A DNA stretch of 64,000 nucleotides. Origin: Amyelois transitella (lineage: Eukaryota; Arthropoda; Insecta; Lepidoptera; Pyralidae). Positions within the stretch are counted from its first letter, which is position 1. The number at the start of each line of letters is the position of its first letter. Under the pieces are notes generated by a model that was not told where the DNA came from, made no database searches, and saw only the letters and a list, made by a program, of their open reading frames with translations. Positions 44,867 to 55,302 of this stretch are shown one piece after another. Position numbers and translations under genes: made by a program. Location: the NCBI RefSeq assembly GCF_032362555.1, contig NC_083510.1, forward strand, positions 5,483,501 to 5,547,500, in the 5' to 3' direction.

Positions 44867-47800
44867 ATGAACAGCGGTCGAGCGCGAGTGCCGAAATGCG
44901 CGCGATGTCGCAACCACGGGCTTATCTCCAGTCTGAGAGGCCACAAGAAAGCCTGCGCCTACAGGCTCTGTCAATGCCCCAAATGCGGCCTCATCAAAGA
45001 ACGACAGCGAATCATGGCAGCTCAGGTTGGTATAATCAAACGTGCGATATCTGAATTACACCGTCATCTTTAGTGTGCCAACAGAAAACAAACAGAAAGC
45101 TTGCACCTATAGCCTCTGTCAATGCCCCAAAAGAAACCTCAAACATTGCGTAGGTACTTAGTATTTTTTAGGAAGGAAGTATTTAGTTTTAAATTGTTGA
45201 CCTAAGTATATCAAGCGTGCCGACATAAATGCAAAATATTTCGCCTGTGTGGCATAAAATTTGGACTGTACAAGACTATGTTATCGCAACTGATGGTAAA
45301 CACCCACCACCATCAGTCACCATATATTTTTCTTCAATTCTAATATATCTCAGTTTTATTTGATAGCTTACAACTGTGCAGAGAAATGCGTGCAACATCA
45401 CATCATGCGGGCGACGACTCTACCACTGATGATTCCTATAGTTCCACTTTCATAGTGTTTGCCTATATGCTTTCCTTTTCTTCCTCCTGGCTTTAGTCCC
45501 GGTTGCATCTTTACAACTCTGGAGAGAAGTCCAAGGTTTGCCTTTGACCATGGATCCTTGATTGGGTAAGCCAGGTTTCGACACGAAGCGACTCCCATCT
45601 GACTTCCGCAACCTTTGCAGGTAGGTACTTACCCAAACCTAAACATGTGCATTTCTGCGCAGCACGCATTTTAACCAGGCACCTTACCGATTCATTCACC
45701 GACGCTCATACGAGGTTTGCCTATAGGCAGTGTTTTAATTTTGTACTGTATATTACAGAAAGAGGAAAAAGGTAGTCTTTGCCTACCCCTCCGGGAAAGA
45801 GGCGTGATTTTATGTATGTTTTTATGTATGTATATTAGGTTAGTACCAAAACAGATTTTATGTTATAAACACAGGGCGCATTTCCATTTGGGCACTTAGA
45901 GCATACTTATTTATTACAGAATTCAGCATAGCATAAGGCTTAAATTCGGAATAATCTACTTATAGGTATATAAATCTATTAAGTAGGTATATCATAGTAA
46001 TTTAACTTCTTGCCTTATTTACTCGTAAGTATCTTCTAAAATATGAAAACGGAACCTATTATAAAAGGTATGCCAGATTACCTATCTTAACCTACCCGAT
46101 GCAACTGTTAGAAAGTAAATAAGTACATATCTACTGTACGAGTAAAGTTCTACCTAAATTAACTAATAGGTAGGTATTCTTGCAATTAATATTTACCTAA
46201 AACTTATACAAATCAAAAGAAAAAGGTTTGCTTTTTATCTGAATAATGGAAAGATAGAAAGAGTATTATCATAACAGCATAACGTAGCCATCCAGTCTTT
46301 GGGTTCTGTCTATCCCGCAAGAGATATAGACGTGATTATATACTTATGTAGGTATCTAGATATAATATAAGAATTTCACAAAATGGAAGTGCCGTCATTT
46401 TCAAGATTTCTGCATTTATAAACCAATTTTAGTTATTCTACTTAATTATAACTCATAGAAATTAAATTCGAAAATAAAAATTACCTATTCATAGTGCTTT
46501 TAATATCAAAGATAAAAAAGACACCTAATCCGTGAACGATCCGTCCGTAATAACACCAAATACCACACCTAATTCTAAAATAACATGCAATTCAGTGACG
46601 TTAATGTGTTTTAATGTAGTGAAATCGAGAACAGCTAATGCGGTGTTGGTTTATTTAAACAAGTGGCACGTGTTTACGTCGCCGCCGGATGAAACATCGA
46701 TCGGTTTACACAGTAATGCATCGCCGATGTCCCACCACTTTCATCCCGAATCTATGGCGTCATGCTCCCGATGTATGTCGATTATTGAACTCTGCTTCAA
46801 AAATTCGAAAAAATTATGACCATAACCTTAGAAACACCCTTATTCTTTTCGAAACTATGAGTCCTGTTAACTCCGATAGACGTAGTGTATACGTATAAAA
46901 TATGCACGGTTGAGCTTTGCTCCGTGTCTTCACGTATATTAGCTATCTTTTACTTAGAAAAGAACTCTTATAATATTTTTTTACCTTTCGGCCACTATCC
47001 TTTTCAAGGCATTTCTCTTTTCCATTTGTCCGCTCTTGTAGGCTTTATTGAATTATGCATTTGCCATATTGAAATAAATCTCAGTCAGAATACACAGGAA
47101 AATATATCTGCAAATTAAGCCGCTAACTAATATAAATTCTATGATAGTACGGCGTGTGGGGATCAAGTTCTGTTTACATTTCCAATAAAGAGACGATCTC
47201 GCCCAGGGACCGAGCTGGCGGCGCTCCCCAGGGTGGCCACTACCGCAAACACAAACACTCACTGTTTGTCATTGATTTTCTGCTAAATTAATTTATCAAC
47301 ATTACGATTCCTGTCACTTATGCCTCGGGGTTACAAATCACGTCAATTTCCTTTATCTTGGAATTAAACTGAGGGAATGTTTTCGTGGATTCGTAGGCTA
47401 AGTCGTAGCGGTAGCGTACGGCGTAGCTGGCTACTATGAATCTACACTTTGTACAACTAAACATTTACTTGTTTTAATCAAATGTTGTTATCAATTATCA
47501 TGTTGTCATGTGTATTTTAATACGTTTTTACTGCTGTCAATTTCAACCATTTCTGCTTATTTATATGTCGAAAACATAACAAGAATTAAATTTCATGTTC
47601 GATCACAATGTGACTGATATTGTCCAAAAGTCCCGTTTTAAGTAATTTTTAAAACAATATTTTGGAAACACCTTGTTTCTAGGATCTGCTGCTGATATAA
47701 TTTGCCACTGAGGTTTAGTATTATTACACCAGGTGGCCCTAAAAAGGCAACAAGCAGCCGAGGATAAGATAGCACTGCACCTGGCATCAGTGGAGACCGG

Positions 47801-49871
47801 GACTGCCCTGGACGCGCTGCCTCCCGGACGAATCTTCGGGATGCGCGTCACGAGACCCTGCCCCAGTCCCGGCCCAGAGCCGGATTCAAATGCCGAACAG
47901 ACTGTATGTTTTTTTGATTTTAATAATATATAGTATCACTATCGGCATACCAAGGATTGCCTAAGTTAGATGCAATCAGCTGCTTCTCTTTCCATGCAGA
48001 CACATACAGACATATCTTTGGTTTATTTTCTTCAAAGGTACTTAAAACTGTATTTAAACACTACCAAAAAATTTATTTTTTAAGTTACCTATGTATGAAG
48101 GCTTTTCTTAGATTGTAGAAAAATAATCTTATACCTATATAAAATTCTCGTGTCACAATGTTCGTTCCCTTACTCCTCCGAAACGGCTTGACCGATTCTC
48201 ATGAAATTTTATGAGCATATTGAGTAGGTCTGAGAATCGGCCTACATCTAGTTTTCATACCCCTTAGTGATAAGGGCTATCCACCCTTAAAATTTTTTTT
48301 TTAACAATAAATTACTTAAAAATAATTTATATGGCAAAACAACGTTTGCCGGGACAGCTAGTTCATAATAAAAATCTCACATGAGAACAGAACAATATGA
48401 GAACAGAAACAGCTAGGAGCAATATGATATTTTTTTTTATTTCTAGCCTATACACATCGACAGCGAAACTAGCGATTCTTTGCCTGACTGCTGTGCCGCT
48501 TCTCCAGATTCAGCTGGCAGCACCAGCGCTGCATTGTCACGGTAACTTCCATACTTAAGGCCAGAAAATGTGTTTTTAGGGGACAAAACACATTTTATTC
48601 TCACTCATTCAACAAATTCTGATAAACTAACATAATCACGTCTTTATCCCCTACTGGGTATCTATCTATCTACCTATCTACTGTAAGCTCTATCTAGAGC
48701 TTACAGTCTTGAAAATACACGTTCAACTGTGTGGTTAAGTTCTGATTTTGTATTCTAATTTAGATTCAGAAAAATCTAAATAAATTTAGACTTTTGACGT
48801 GTGCAATTGTGCATTATTACTTACGTAAGTACTGCAACAACTACCTTGACTAGTTACTACTAAATATTTTGATACGTTTTATCACATTTGTCGGGTTGTT
48901 TATTTTTTTGCCCATAAAAATTTAGATCTGTGTGAACGAAAACGATGAAGTATTCATTTTGAAAGTAATGTACTTTAAATAAGGTAATGAACATTAAGTA
49001 ACTCCTCCTCCATCCTTCCAAATTTTCTACAAGAACTGGATGCACACATCAAGTAAGGGAATTTAAAATTTCAACGGCATAATTAATTCTTTATTAGACC
49101 CGGTGGTAGTGAAGATGGTCCAGATCCCGAGGGAGCCGTGACTACCGCCGGACTAGAGATGCTGAGGAAGTTGTTTCCGGGGAAGAAACGGTCTGTTCTG
49201 GAGCTGGTGCTGCGGCGGTGCAACCACGATTTGTTGCGAGCTGTCGAACATTTCAATGCTACCCAAGTAACATTTTTTAAATCATTCATCGACATATATA
49301 TTTTCCTCTCATACATTGATCACAGAATCAGATACGCTTGGTTCATGTGAGTAATAAGTTGGTTTCCCAAAATAATGCTTCACGATTATCTAAAGAATTG
49401 CTGTCAAAAATAGAAAAAAAATCCTATATTTTATTCGAAATTCATATAGTGCTTCGAGCAATACGGAAGACGTTCCATTCCAAGACGGAAGCCCGTCTTG
49501 CTCTAAGGTTGCAGTCAAATAAAGAAGAGGGTATCAACAGGCGAGCGTTTAATATACCTACGTGTTTTTTTGATTCACAGATTCAGCGCGACAAACTCCC
49601 CATACCCGCAACAAGCGTGAGTTTGGACGCTTCTGTCTCCAGCTCTGAAGAAGTGGAAACCCGATGGTCTGCATTCAGACCAGTCGGCCCCCGCGCTCCC
49701 CTGCTCCCCGCCCTCGTCATGGGTCGAGTCTGCGGCTCCGAATGGCTAGTTCCACTACCTGCCCTGCCTGCTCTGTCTACCCCGCTACTGCTCCCGTTTC
49801 AGCACCCCCACCCAACAGCACCATGTAATCCCTGCACGCCTGATTGTAGACAGTGCAATTCGCATCATTAA
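44867..49871 (+). CDS. dmrt93B: DM-domain transcription factor, probably dmrt93B
   Basis: Five exons: 44867-45025, 47733-47903, 48447-48541, 49098-49266, 49581-49871, phases consistent, 294 residues. The DM domain (residues ~8-55) shows [24 protein letters not shown] and [21 protein letters not shown] with all zinc-binding Cys/His. It binds DNA and acts in sexual or neural development in related genes. A DMA domain follows in exon 4: [40 protein letters not shown] plus DMA excludes doublesex (different dimerisation domain) and leaves the 93B/99B group. [20 protein letters not shown] and [11 protein letters not shown] favour 93B. The last exon is proline/leucine-rich. A degenerate DM echo lies just after exon 1. 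Confidence 0.85.
45085..45150 (+). pseudogene. Degenerate partial copy of the DM-domain exon
   Basis: Twelve bases after the intronic stop that follows exon 1, a stretch translates as [19 protein letters not shown], matching [19 protein letters not shown] of the preceding exon. It covers only the C-terminal half of the zinc module, has lost one zinc-binding Cys, and has no splice sites. It is best read as a local tandem duplication fragment of 44945-45005. Confidence 0.65.
45395..45640 (-). repeat. Interspersed repeat with GGATCCATGG core
   Basis: Shares GACCATGGATCCTTGATTGG, CACGAAGCGACTCC and TTCCGCAACCTTTGCAGGTA with inverted or direct copies at 51960-52140, 57290-57375 and 60655-60950. 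Lies in dmrt intron 1. Confidence 0.65.
45755..45835 (+). repeat. LINE 3' tail fragment
   Basis: GGTAGTCTTTGCCTACCCCT and AAAGAGGCGTGATTTTATGT followed by ATGT repeats; the extreme 3' end of the same LINE family as at 29290. Confidence 0.65.
46280..46345 (+). repeat. SINE-like 3' fragment
   Basis: GTTCTGTCTATCCCGCAAGA GATATAGACGTGATTATA-type sequence; only the last ~65 bases of the unit remain. Confidence 0.6.
48133..48361 (+). mobile_element. Helitron-like short element in dmrt intron 2
   Basis: Starts near TATATAAAATTCTCGTGTCA and ends GTTTGCCGGGACAGCTAG with T next. Same family as 23158-23318, but longer in the middle (A-rich insertion). CTAG end and lack of inverted repeats or target duplication fit a non-autonomous Helitron. 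Confidence 0.65.
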
Positions 49872-50668
49872 TCTATAAAAACTATGTCTTGTATATTATG
49901 AAAATTTCTAGGTTAAGAAGACAGAAATTTGATTCTGGTTCTAAGCTTTCAAATAAATGAGTAAATTATTGAAAATTAGTATAAGTACTTTTAATTCAAT
50001 TAATATCGGTAAATTACGTCGGATATCATCTAAATCAATCAATTCTTATTTATTGTTCGTTGTATTAAACTATTGTAGTTATAGTTTAAGTTAAATCATA
50101 CTTAACACATCACCCATTAAGTAGTTATTAATTTACAGAACAGTACAGTATCTACCTAAATAAAATAATATTAAAATATCAACTACTTTTATTTACCTTC
50201 CTTTTCCTTAAATAAGACCAATAACTATACTTACATATACTGCCCATCTATTTTAATTATAAAGAGGTAAGCGTTTGTGAGTTTTAATGTTTGAGGCTAG
50301 AAATCTCCGAAGATACCGAACCGATTTCAAAAATTCTTATTGTTATAGGCATGCTATGTGTCTATGTATGCTTCGATCTAAAATTCTAAAACTACACAAC
50401 GGATTGTTTTTTTGATAAATAGAGGGACTCAAGAGGAAGGTTCATGTGTATTAGTATATCTATGTATAACTTATGCAAAAACATGTAAATGGTCTAAATT
50501 AACTAAATGAGATTTTGTACAAGATATACCTATGACTGTATGTTTTCTAAAATAAATAAAATAGGTAGATAGCTATTTTATTTTATTTCTATAAAATTTT
50601 TCTATAGAACTTATAGTTCATAATGATTATTGTCTTAGTCACTAAGAAAATAATCACTTTCCTCCTCC

Positions 50669-50908
50669 TTTAAATATGTATAATAGGACGACCCTACTCT
50701 TTACATATATAAGTGCCTATAGGTTCCGAATAAAAGTTTAACTTAACAATAAAAAGTAAGTTTGTAAACTCTATCTTTATATCGATGATCGACGATATAT
50801 AGATAGAGTTTACAAACTTACTTTTTATCGTTAAGTTTAACTTTTATTCGGAACCTATAGGCACTAATAAATGTATAGAGTAGGGGCGTTCTATTATACA
50901 TATTTAAA
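50669..50908. mobile_element. Near-perfect foldback element (~110-bp arms)
   Basis: Arms 50669-50778 and about 50798-50908 are almost perfectly complementary (e.g. GCCTATAGGTTCCGAATAAA against its inverse), with a centre of about 20 bases (ATCGATGATCGACGAT). Both outer ends read TTTAAATATGTATAATAG, so a TTAA target, as used by piggyBac-type elements, is possible. No ORF. The low divergence suggests a young insertion. Confidence 0.75.
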
Positions 50909-50989
50909 TTAACTTCACCTTTGATAGGTTGGTAAGTACAGTGATTGTTCAATTTCGCCGTCTGTACCAGATTCACGTTTTCGAACAAA

Positions 50990-52583
50990 ATGTACCTTTT
51001 GATTGCCCTTCTCATTTTGTACATCATTTGCGACGTCAATTATTTCTTGCGTACTTACTTTACAATAATAAGCGGTCGAATATTTGAGAAGATAATTTCT
51101 TTAAATGCCTCATCTTCAATATACGGTAAGTTTTCTGTTTTAATCCTTTCCAACCGGCAAAAAATGTTCTGATCGAAACTAGTATTTTTATTTTTTATCA
51201 TCAGTTTTTATCATCAAACTACCTATAAGTTTTCAGCACCCGACATGTGTTTGTTGCCATGACATTTTTGTGATACCGCAAAAGCAGCCAAATGTGGCTA
51301 TGGCTGTTATATGACTGTTTATAGGTTAAACTAGCGACTCCGTCCGCGTGGAATAGTTATTTTGAGCATCATTGAAGCCCTCAAGGGTGAATAATTTTCC
51401 CCGTCTTTTTCATATTTTCCATTATTCCTTTGCTCCTAATAGTTGCAGCGTGCAAACTCTTCAGCTTTATAATTATAAGTATAGATACTGTCACAGCTCA
51501 TTTGTAATGGTTATTAAAGGTACATACCTAATCTACCTCTTGAAACTTCTCTGTATCATCTGGCCTAAGATTACTGAAACTGTTTCAGGTATTTGTACTT
51601 TCCAAGACTGCGATGTGTGCTTCAGACATCTTCGCTTAGCTAGATTGCTCCGTGAGATTGATTTTGCTCGTTATCATTTTTACGACCGCACTGGAATCTA
51701 TGAGCGAAGCCTACAACTAAGAATAAAATCCTTGCAAGGCTGTACCCTTTCCTCCATGGTTGAGCCCGTGGGATTGCTACAAATTTATAAAATAACGACC
51801 AAGGTTAGCAATATAAATCCTTCCTTACAATATAAGCCATTAAATACAATTTTTATTTATTGAATACCATCTAGTAGGATAAAATTCAATATTGCCACGA
51901 GCGCACATATTGTACAAAATAGTTAGGAATATGAAACATGCACATTCAGGCAACTGGATGTATAACCATGGATCCAATAAGGGTAAGGTTTACCTGCAAA
52001 GGTTGCGGAGGTTAGATTGGAGTCGCTTCGTGTAAAAACCTAACTCACCAAATCTAGGATCCATGGTCAAAGGTATACCCCGGGCTCCTCTCCCAGAGTA
52101 GTGATGCAACCGCGACTAAAGCCAGGAGGAAGATAATTTATATTTTTAACAGTGGAAGAATTTTCATGATCGGTACATTATTTTGGAAAGTTACAAACTA
52201 AACATTGTTATAAAATTAGTAGATATTAAATAATTTCTGGTTTTCGGCCTACGTATGTACTACGGTTGTAGCCGCAATAAGCTGCTAGTATCATTTTAAT
52301 TGATGAAAAGATTTCCAAATTTTAATGCTGATTAATATTTTTTTAGTTAGTCTACTGGGATGACTGTTCATTATTTCTTCAACACGATGTAGTCACATTA
52401 TTCGACGGAAAATTAAGATATGTGATAGTTTCTCGTCAGCATGCTATCGGGAAGAATGGAAATTCTACGGAGGTTTTATTGAAAGGACTAACTGGTTCCG
52501 AAAATAAACCTTTTTGTCCGGAATATATGAAAAGCTGGTTTCGCGGTATGGAAATATCCAGTGCAAAGTTAAGAAAAAAATAA
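50990..52583 (+). CDS. THEM6-like hotdog protein, copy A
   Basis: Three exons, 50990-51125, 51589-51803, 52347-52583, 195 residues. Family: THEM6, small ER-anchored proteins with a 4-hydroxybenzoyl-CoA-thioesterase-like hotdog fold whose substrate is not settled. An N-terminal membrane helix (MYLLIALLILYIICDVNYFL) precedes the fold: [20 protein letters not shown] in exon 2; LVYWDDCSLFLQHDVVTLFD in exon 3; C-terminus [10 protein letters not shown]. The family's HMNNARY motif reads HLRLARL here, so the usual asparagines are lost. Intron positions and phases and total length are the same as copy B, 590 bp downstream. An in-frame ATG 45 bases upstream (50945) would add 15 residues. Intron 1 contains a Helitron-like fragment and intron 2 a GGATCCATGG repeat. 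Confidence 0.85.
51335..51490 (-). mobile_element. Helitron-like fragment in THEM6-like copy A intron 1
   Basis: Shares CCGCGTGGAATAGTTATTTT, GCCCTCAAGGGTGAATAATT and AACTCTTCAGCTTTATAATT with the unit at 13868-14160. The CTAG terminus is replaced by ACTAGCGAC at the outer edge. Confidence 0.6.
51960..52140 (+). repeat. GGATCCATGG-type interspersed repeat in copy A intron 2
   Basis: Contains TTACCTGCAAAGGTTGCGGA, GGAGTCGCTTCGTG, AGGATCCATGGTCAAAGG and GCGACTAAAGCCAGGAGGAA, the reverse of the 45395-45640 copy. Confidence 0.65.
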
Positions 52584-53173
52584 ATGAGCAATGGAGAATA
52601 CTTTATGATACCTACTTAGTTTTATTTTATGAACATATAGAAGAAAAATAAGTATTTACAGGAATACTAAAGTAATATCCGCTGATTACTTGAAACCATA
52701 AATTAGGTTTTACCAAATGATGATGATTATACCATATCTATTACCGCTATGCGCCTCAGTTAGTTAATTGTATGAAATAACCTAGGTATAGGTAGATAAC
52801 TAAGTATAATTCCTATAAAATATATACACACCAGTTCACTTTTTTTTAAATAGCCTTATCTAATCCCAAAAATAAGCATTTAGAAACTACGTTATTGAAC
52901 ATCAACTTTTATGTGATACAAATCCGATACCGTAGGGTTATTAGGTAAATGTTTTCAAATTTAACTTTGTAATTAAAGTCATGTCAATAACAATATGTAA
53001 ATATGCGCGGTCTTGAACTTGCCAGTGCCTCCACTCCTAACTTCAAGTCCATCAAACCGGTTCAGTGACTCCATCGACCATACCGACTGACGTTGTTTAC
53101 AGTAAGATACGCACAGTATTTTATTATCATTCTTCCAATTCATACCATATCTTTGTTTATACTGACAATAATA

Positions 53174-55302
53174 ATGTATTGCATTATCACAACTGTTGTG
53201 GCTATCCTTTACATTTTGTGGGACGTGAACTATTTCCTAAGGATAGCCTTCACCATTGGAATTGGTAGACTATTCCAAAAGAAGTGTGGAATCAATGACA
53301 CCACAACTATTTACGGTAAGTTTGTGCACGCCACCTACTTTTTATGGTTCGTAGATATAAATAGAATCGCTTACCTACCTATAAAGTGATGTAGCAAATT
53401 GTGATATGTGTTAATTAATTTTATAAGAATTTTAATATTTTTGGTAATGGTGATCCAATGTAGGTATTGTATCTTTATTAAATTTCTAATTACATTATTA
53501 GAATAGTAGTGATGGCAGCTTTTTAGACCATATCAAAACTGATGAGGTTAACAAAAATTCTCCCTTGATTTGTAGTTGGCTCAGTTGCAATAGGTAGTAT
53601 AATCAAATTATATGCATATGTCTTTGCTTACCTATATAAAATCATAAACTTTACTAGAAAACTAACTGTACTTAGATCATACATTCGCTCTTAGGTATGT
53701 ACCTATGTACTAAATTAATTCTGTGTTTTGGCTAACCAATGTTAAAACCAGTATATCTATAAAAACTTGATTTATGCCTCAGGTTTTTGCACGACCCAAG
53801 ATGTGGATATCTTCCTGCGACACATGAACAACGCCAGATACGTGCGAGAGCTGGACTTCGCCAGGTTCCACTTCTACGACCGCACGGGCATCTACGCCAA
53901 TATTAAAGCAGTTGATGGACACGCTTTGCAGGGAGCCTCTAGCATCAGATACAGGAGGACTATTCCCATATTCACTGCCTATAAAGTAGAGACTAAGGTG
54001 AGGAGTAATCCTTGATCTACAGATCACTAGGAAAATCCAAGTAGTAATACTAGGATTTTTCTAGAGATTTTAGACGGCTTCACCAGATTTTACGCTAGAA
54101 TAGAACCATTCTATCACTTTCTAATGAATGTCGTAAAAGTCGACTAAGGGATAGACTAATAAACTTGGGATAGGTACTTCTTGTAGGTGATGGGCTAGTA
54201 AACTGTCATTATTTGAATCTCAATTCCATCTTTGAGCCCGTTGGCCATTCTTTGTGAGACTGTTAGCTCTGTCTACCCCGTAAGAGATAAAGACGTGATT
54301 ATATGTGATTAGTGATTTTGGCGGCACCGCTAGGTTCTACTAGGCATAGACTAAGATTTTATATTTTATTATCTTACCAGTGTTTTGTAGTTATGAATTC
54401 TGTAAAATAAATAATTATGGCTGTGAACTTTGAACTAAAATAGCCTTTAAAACTTAACAGGACGGATTCTTGTTTGTTTCTTTGTAAACATTTTATTGCA
54501 TATAAAAAAGAAATATAACAAATAAAAAAAATTGTCATTGGATTGAGAAGAATACGTACAATGGCGGACTTATCCCAATTGGGATTTCTTTCAGTCATCT
54601 AAAATAAAAAGGAAAATTCATAATCAAAGAAGCAGCGCACATAAAAATCATTGAGGATGCGTTATAATAATTAACCTTCTTCTTTTTATTAATATCGAAT
54701 TATGAGTGAAACTTTATACGAGTAATTACACTTTTATAACGGCAAATTACTCTGTTTTTATTGCCAGTATAGAAATATTAAATAAAAGATAATAAGAAGC
54801 AACCGGAATCAGGTTATTTACTATTCTTACTCAAAGAAAAGGTGATACGTTAATTAGCGCGGAGCCAGAACAATAGACTAGTCGATTCATTATGACTTGA
54901 TTCCATGCAAAGTACATATTATAATAAATTACCAAGTATTACAAGGTGGGTATTAAGTAGACATCCACCAAAGAAAAATAAAACTTTTTACGGAAATTAA
55001 AACTCCTTGCAACGAATCAGACTAAACACCAAATGTACCTAATTTTAATTAAATAAAATTGTATATTTCAGTTGGTGTACTGGGAAGACAAGACGCTTTT
55101 CATAGAACAGAAGTTCATCACGCTGAATGACGGTTTCGTCCGCGCCGTCGTCCTCTCCAGACAGAACTTAATTAATGTTGATGCTGCCACTCTCTTCAAG
55201 GGTATTCCTGGTGCCGACCATAAACCTGAGTGTCCAGAAGAAATTAAACACTGGCTCCAAGCTATCGAGATCTCAAGCGCGAAGCTTAGAAAAAAGGATT
55301 AA
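53174..55302 (+). CDS. THEM6-like hotdog protein, copy B
   Basis: Three exons, 53174-53315, 53783-53997, 55072-55302, 195 residues. A membrane anchor ([20 protein letters not shown]) is followed by a hotdog domain with the conserved [20 protein letters not shown], identical in spirit to vertebrate THEM6 (HMNNARYLREADFAR). Then come [36 protein letters not shown] and [11 protein letters not shown]. This copy keeps the family consensus and is taken as the ancestral-like member of the tandem pair. Exon 2 is exactly 215 bases in both copies. Likely membrane-associated. Enzyme activity is unproven for the family, so none is claimed. Confidence 0.9.
54105..54312 (+). repeat. SINE-like copy in THEM6-like copy B intron 2
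   Basis: From TTTCTAATGAATGTCGTAAA to CCCCGTAAGAGATAAAGACG and a GATTATATGTGATTAGTG tail; 5'-truncated and diverged. Confidence 0.65.
54470..54600. repeat. Dispersed repeat (AATGGCGGACTTATC type)
   Basis: TTCTTTGTAAACATTTTATT, ACAATGGCGGACTTATCCCA. The same end motif recurs at 58125-58250 (GGTACAAAGGCGGACTTATC), where it sits next to a TAGA microsatellite. Confidence 0.45.

Noticed and set aside
46532-46819. 95-codon open frame in the dmrt intron
   Set aside because: No similarity recognised, no splice context, and overlapping frames of equal quality.
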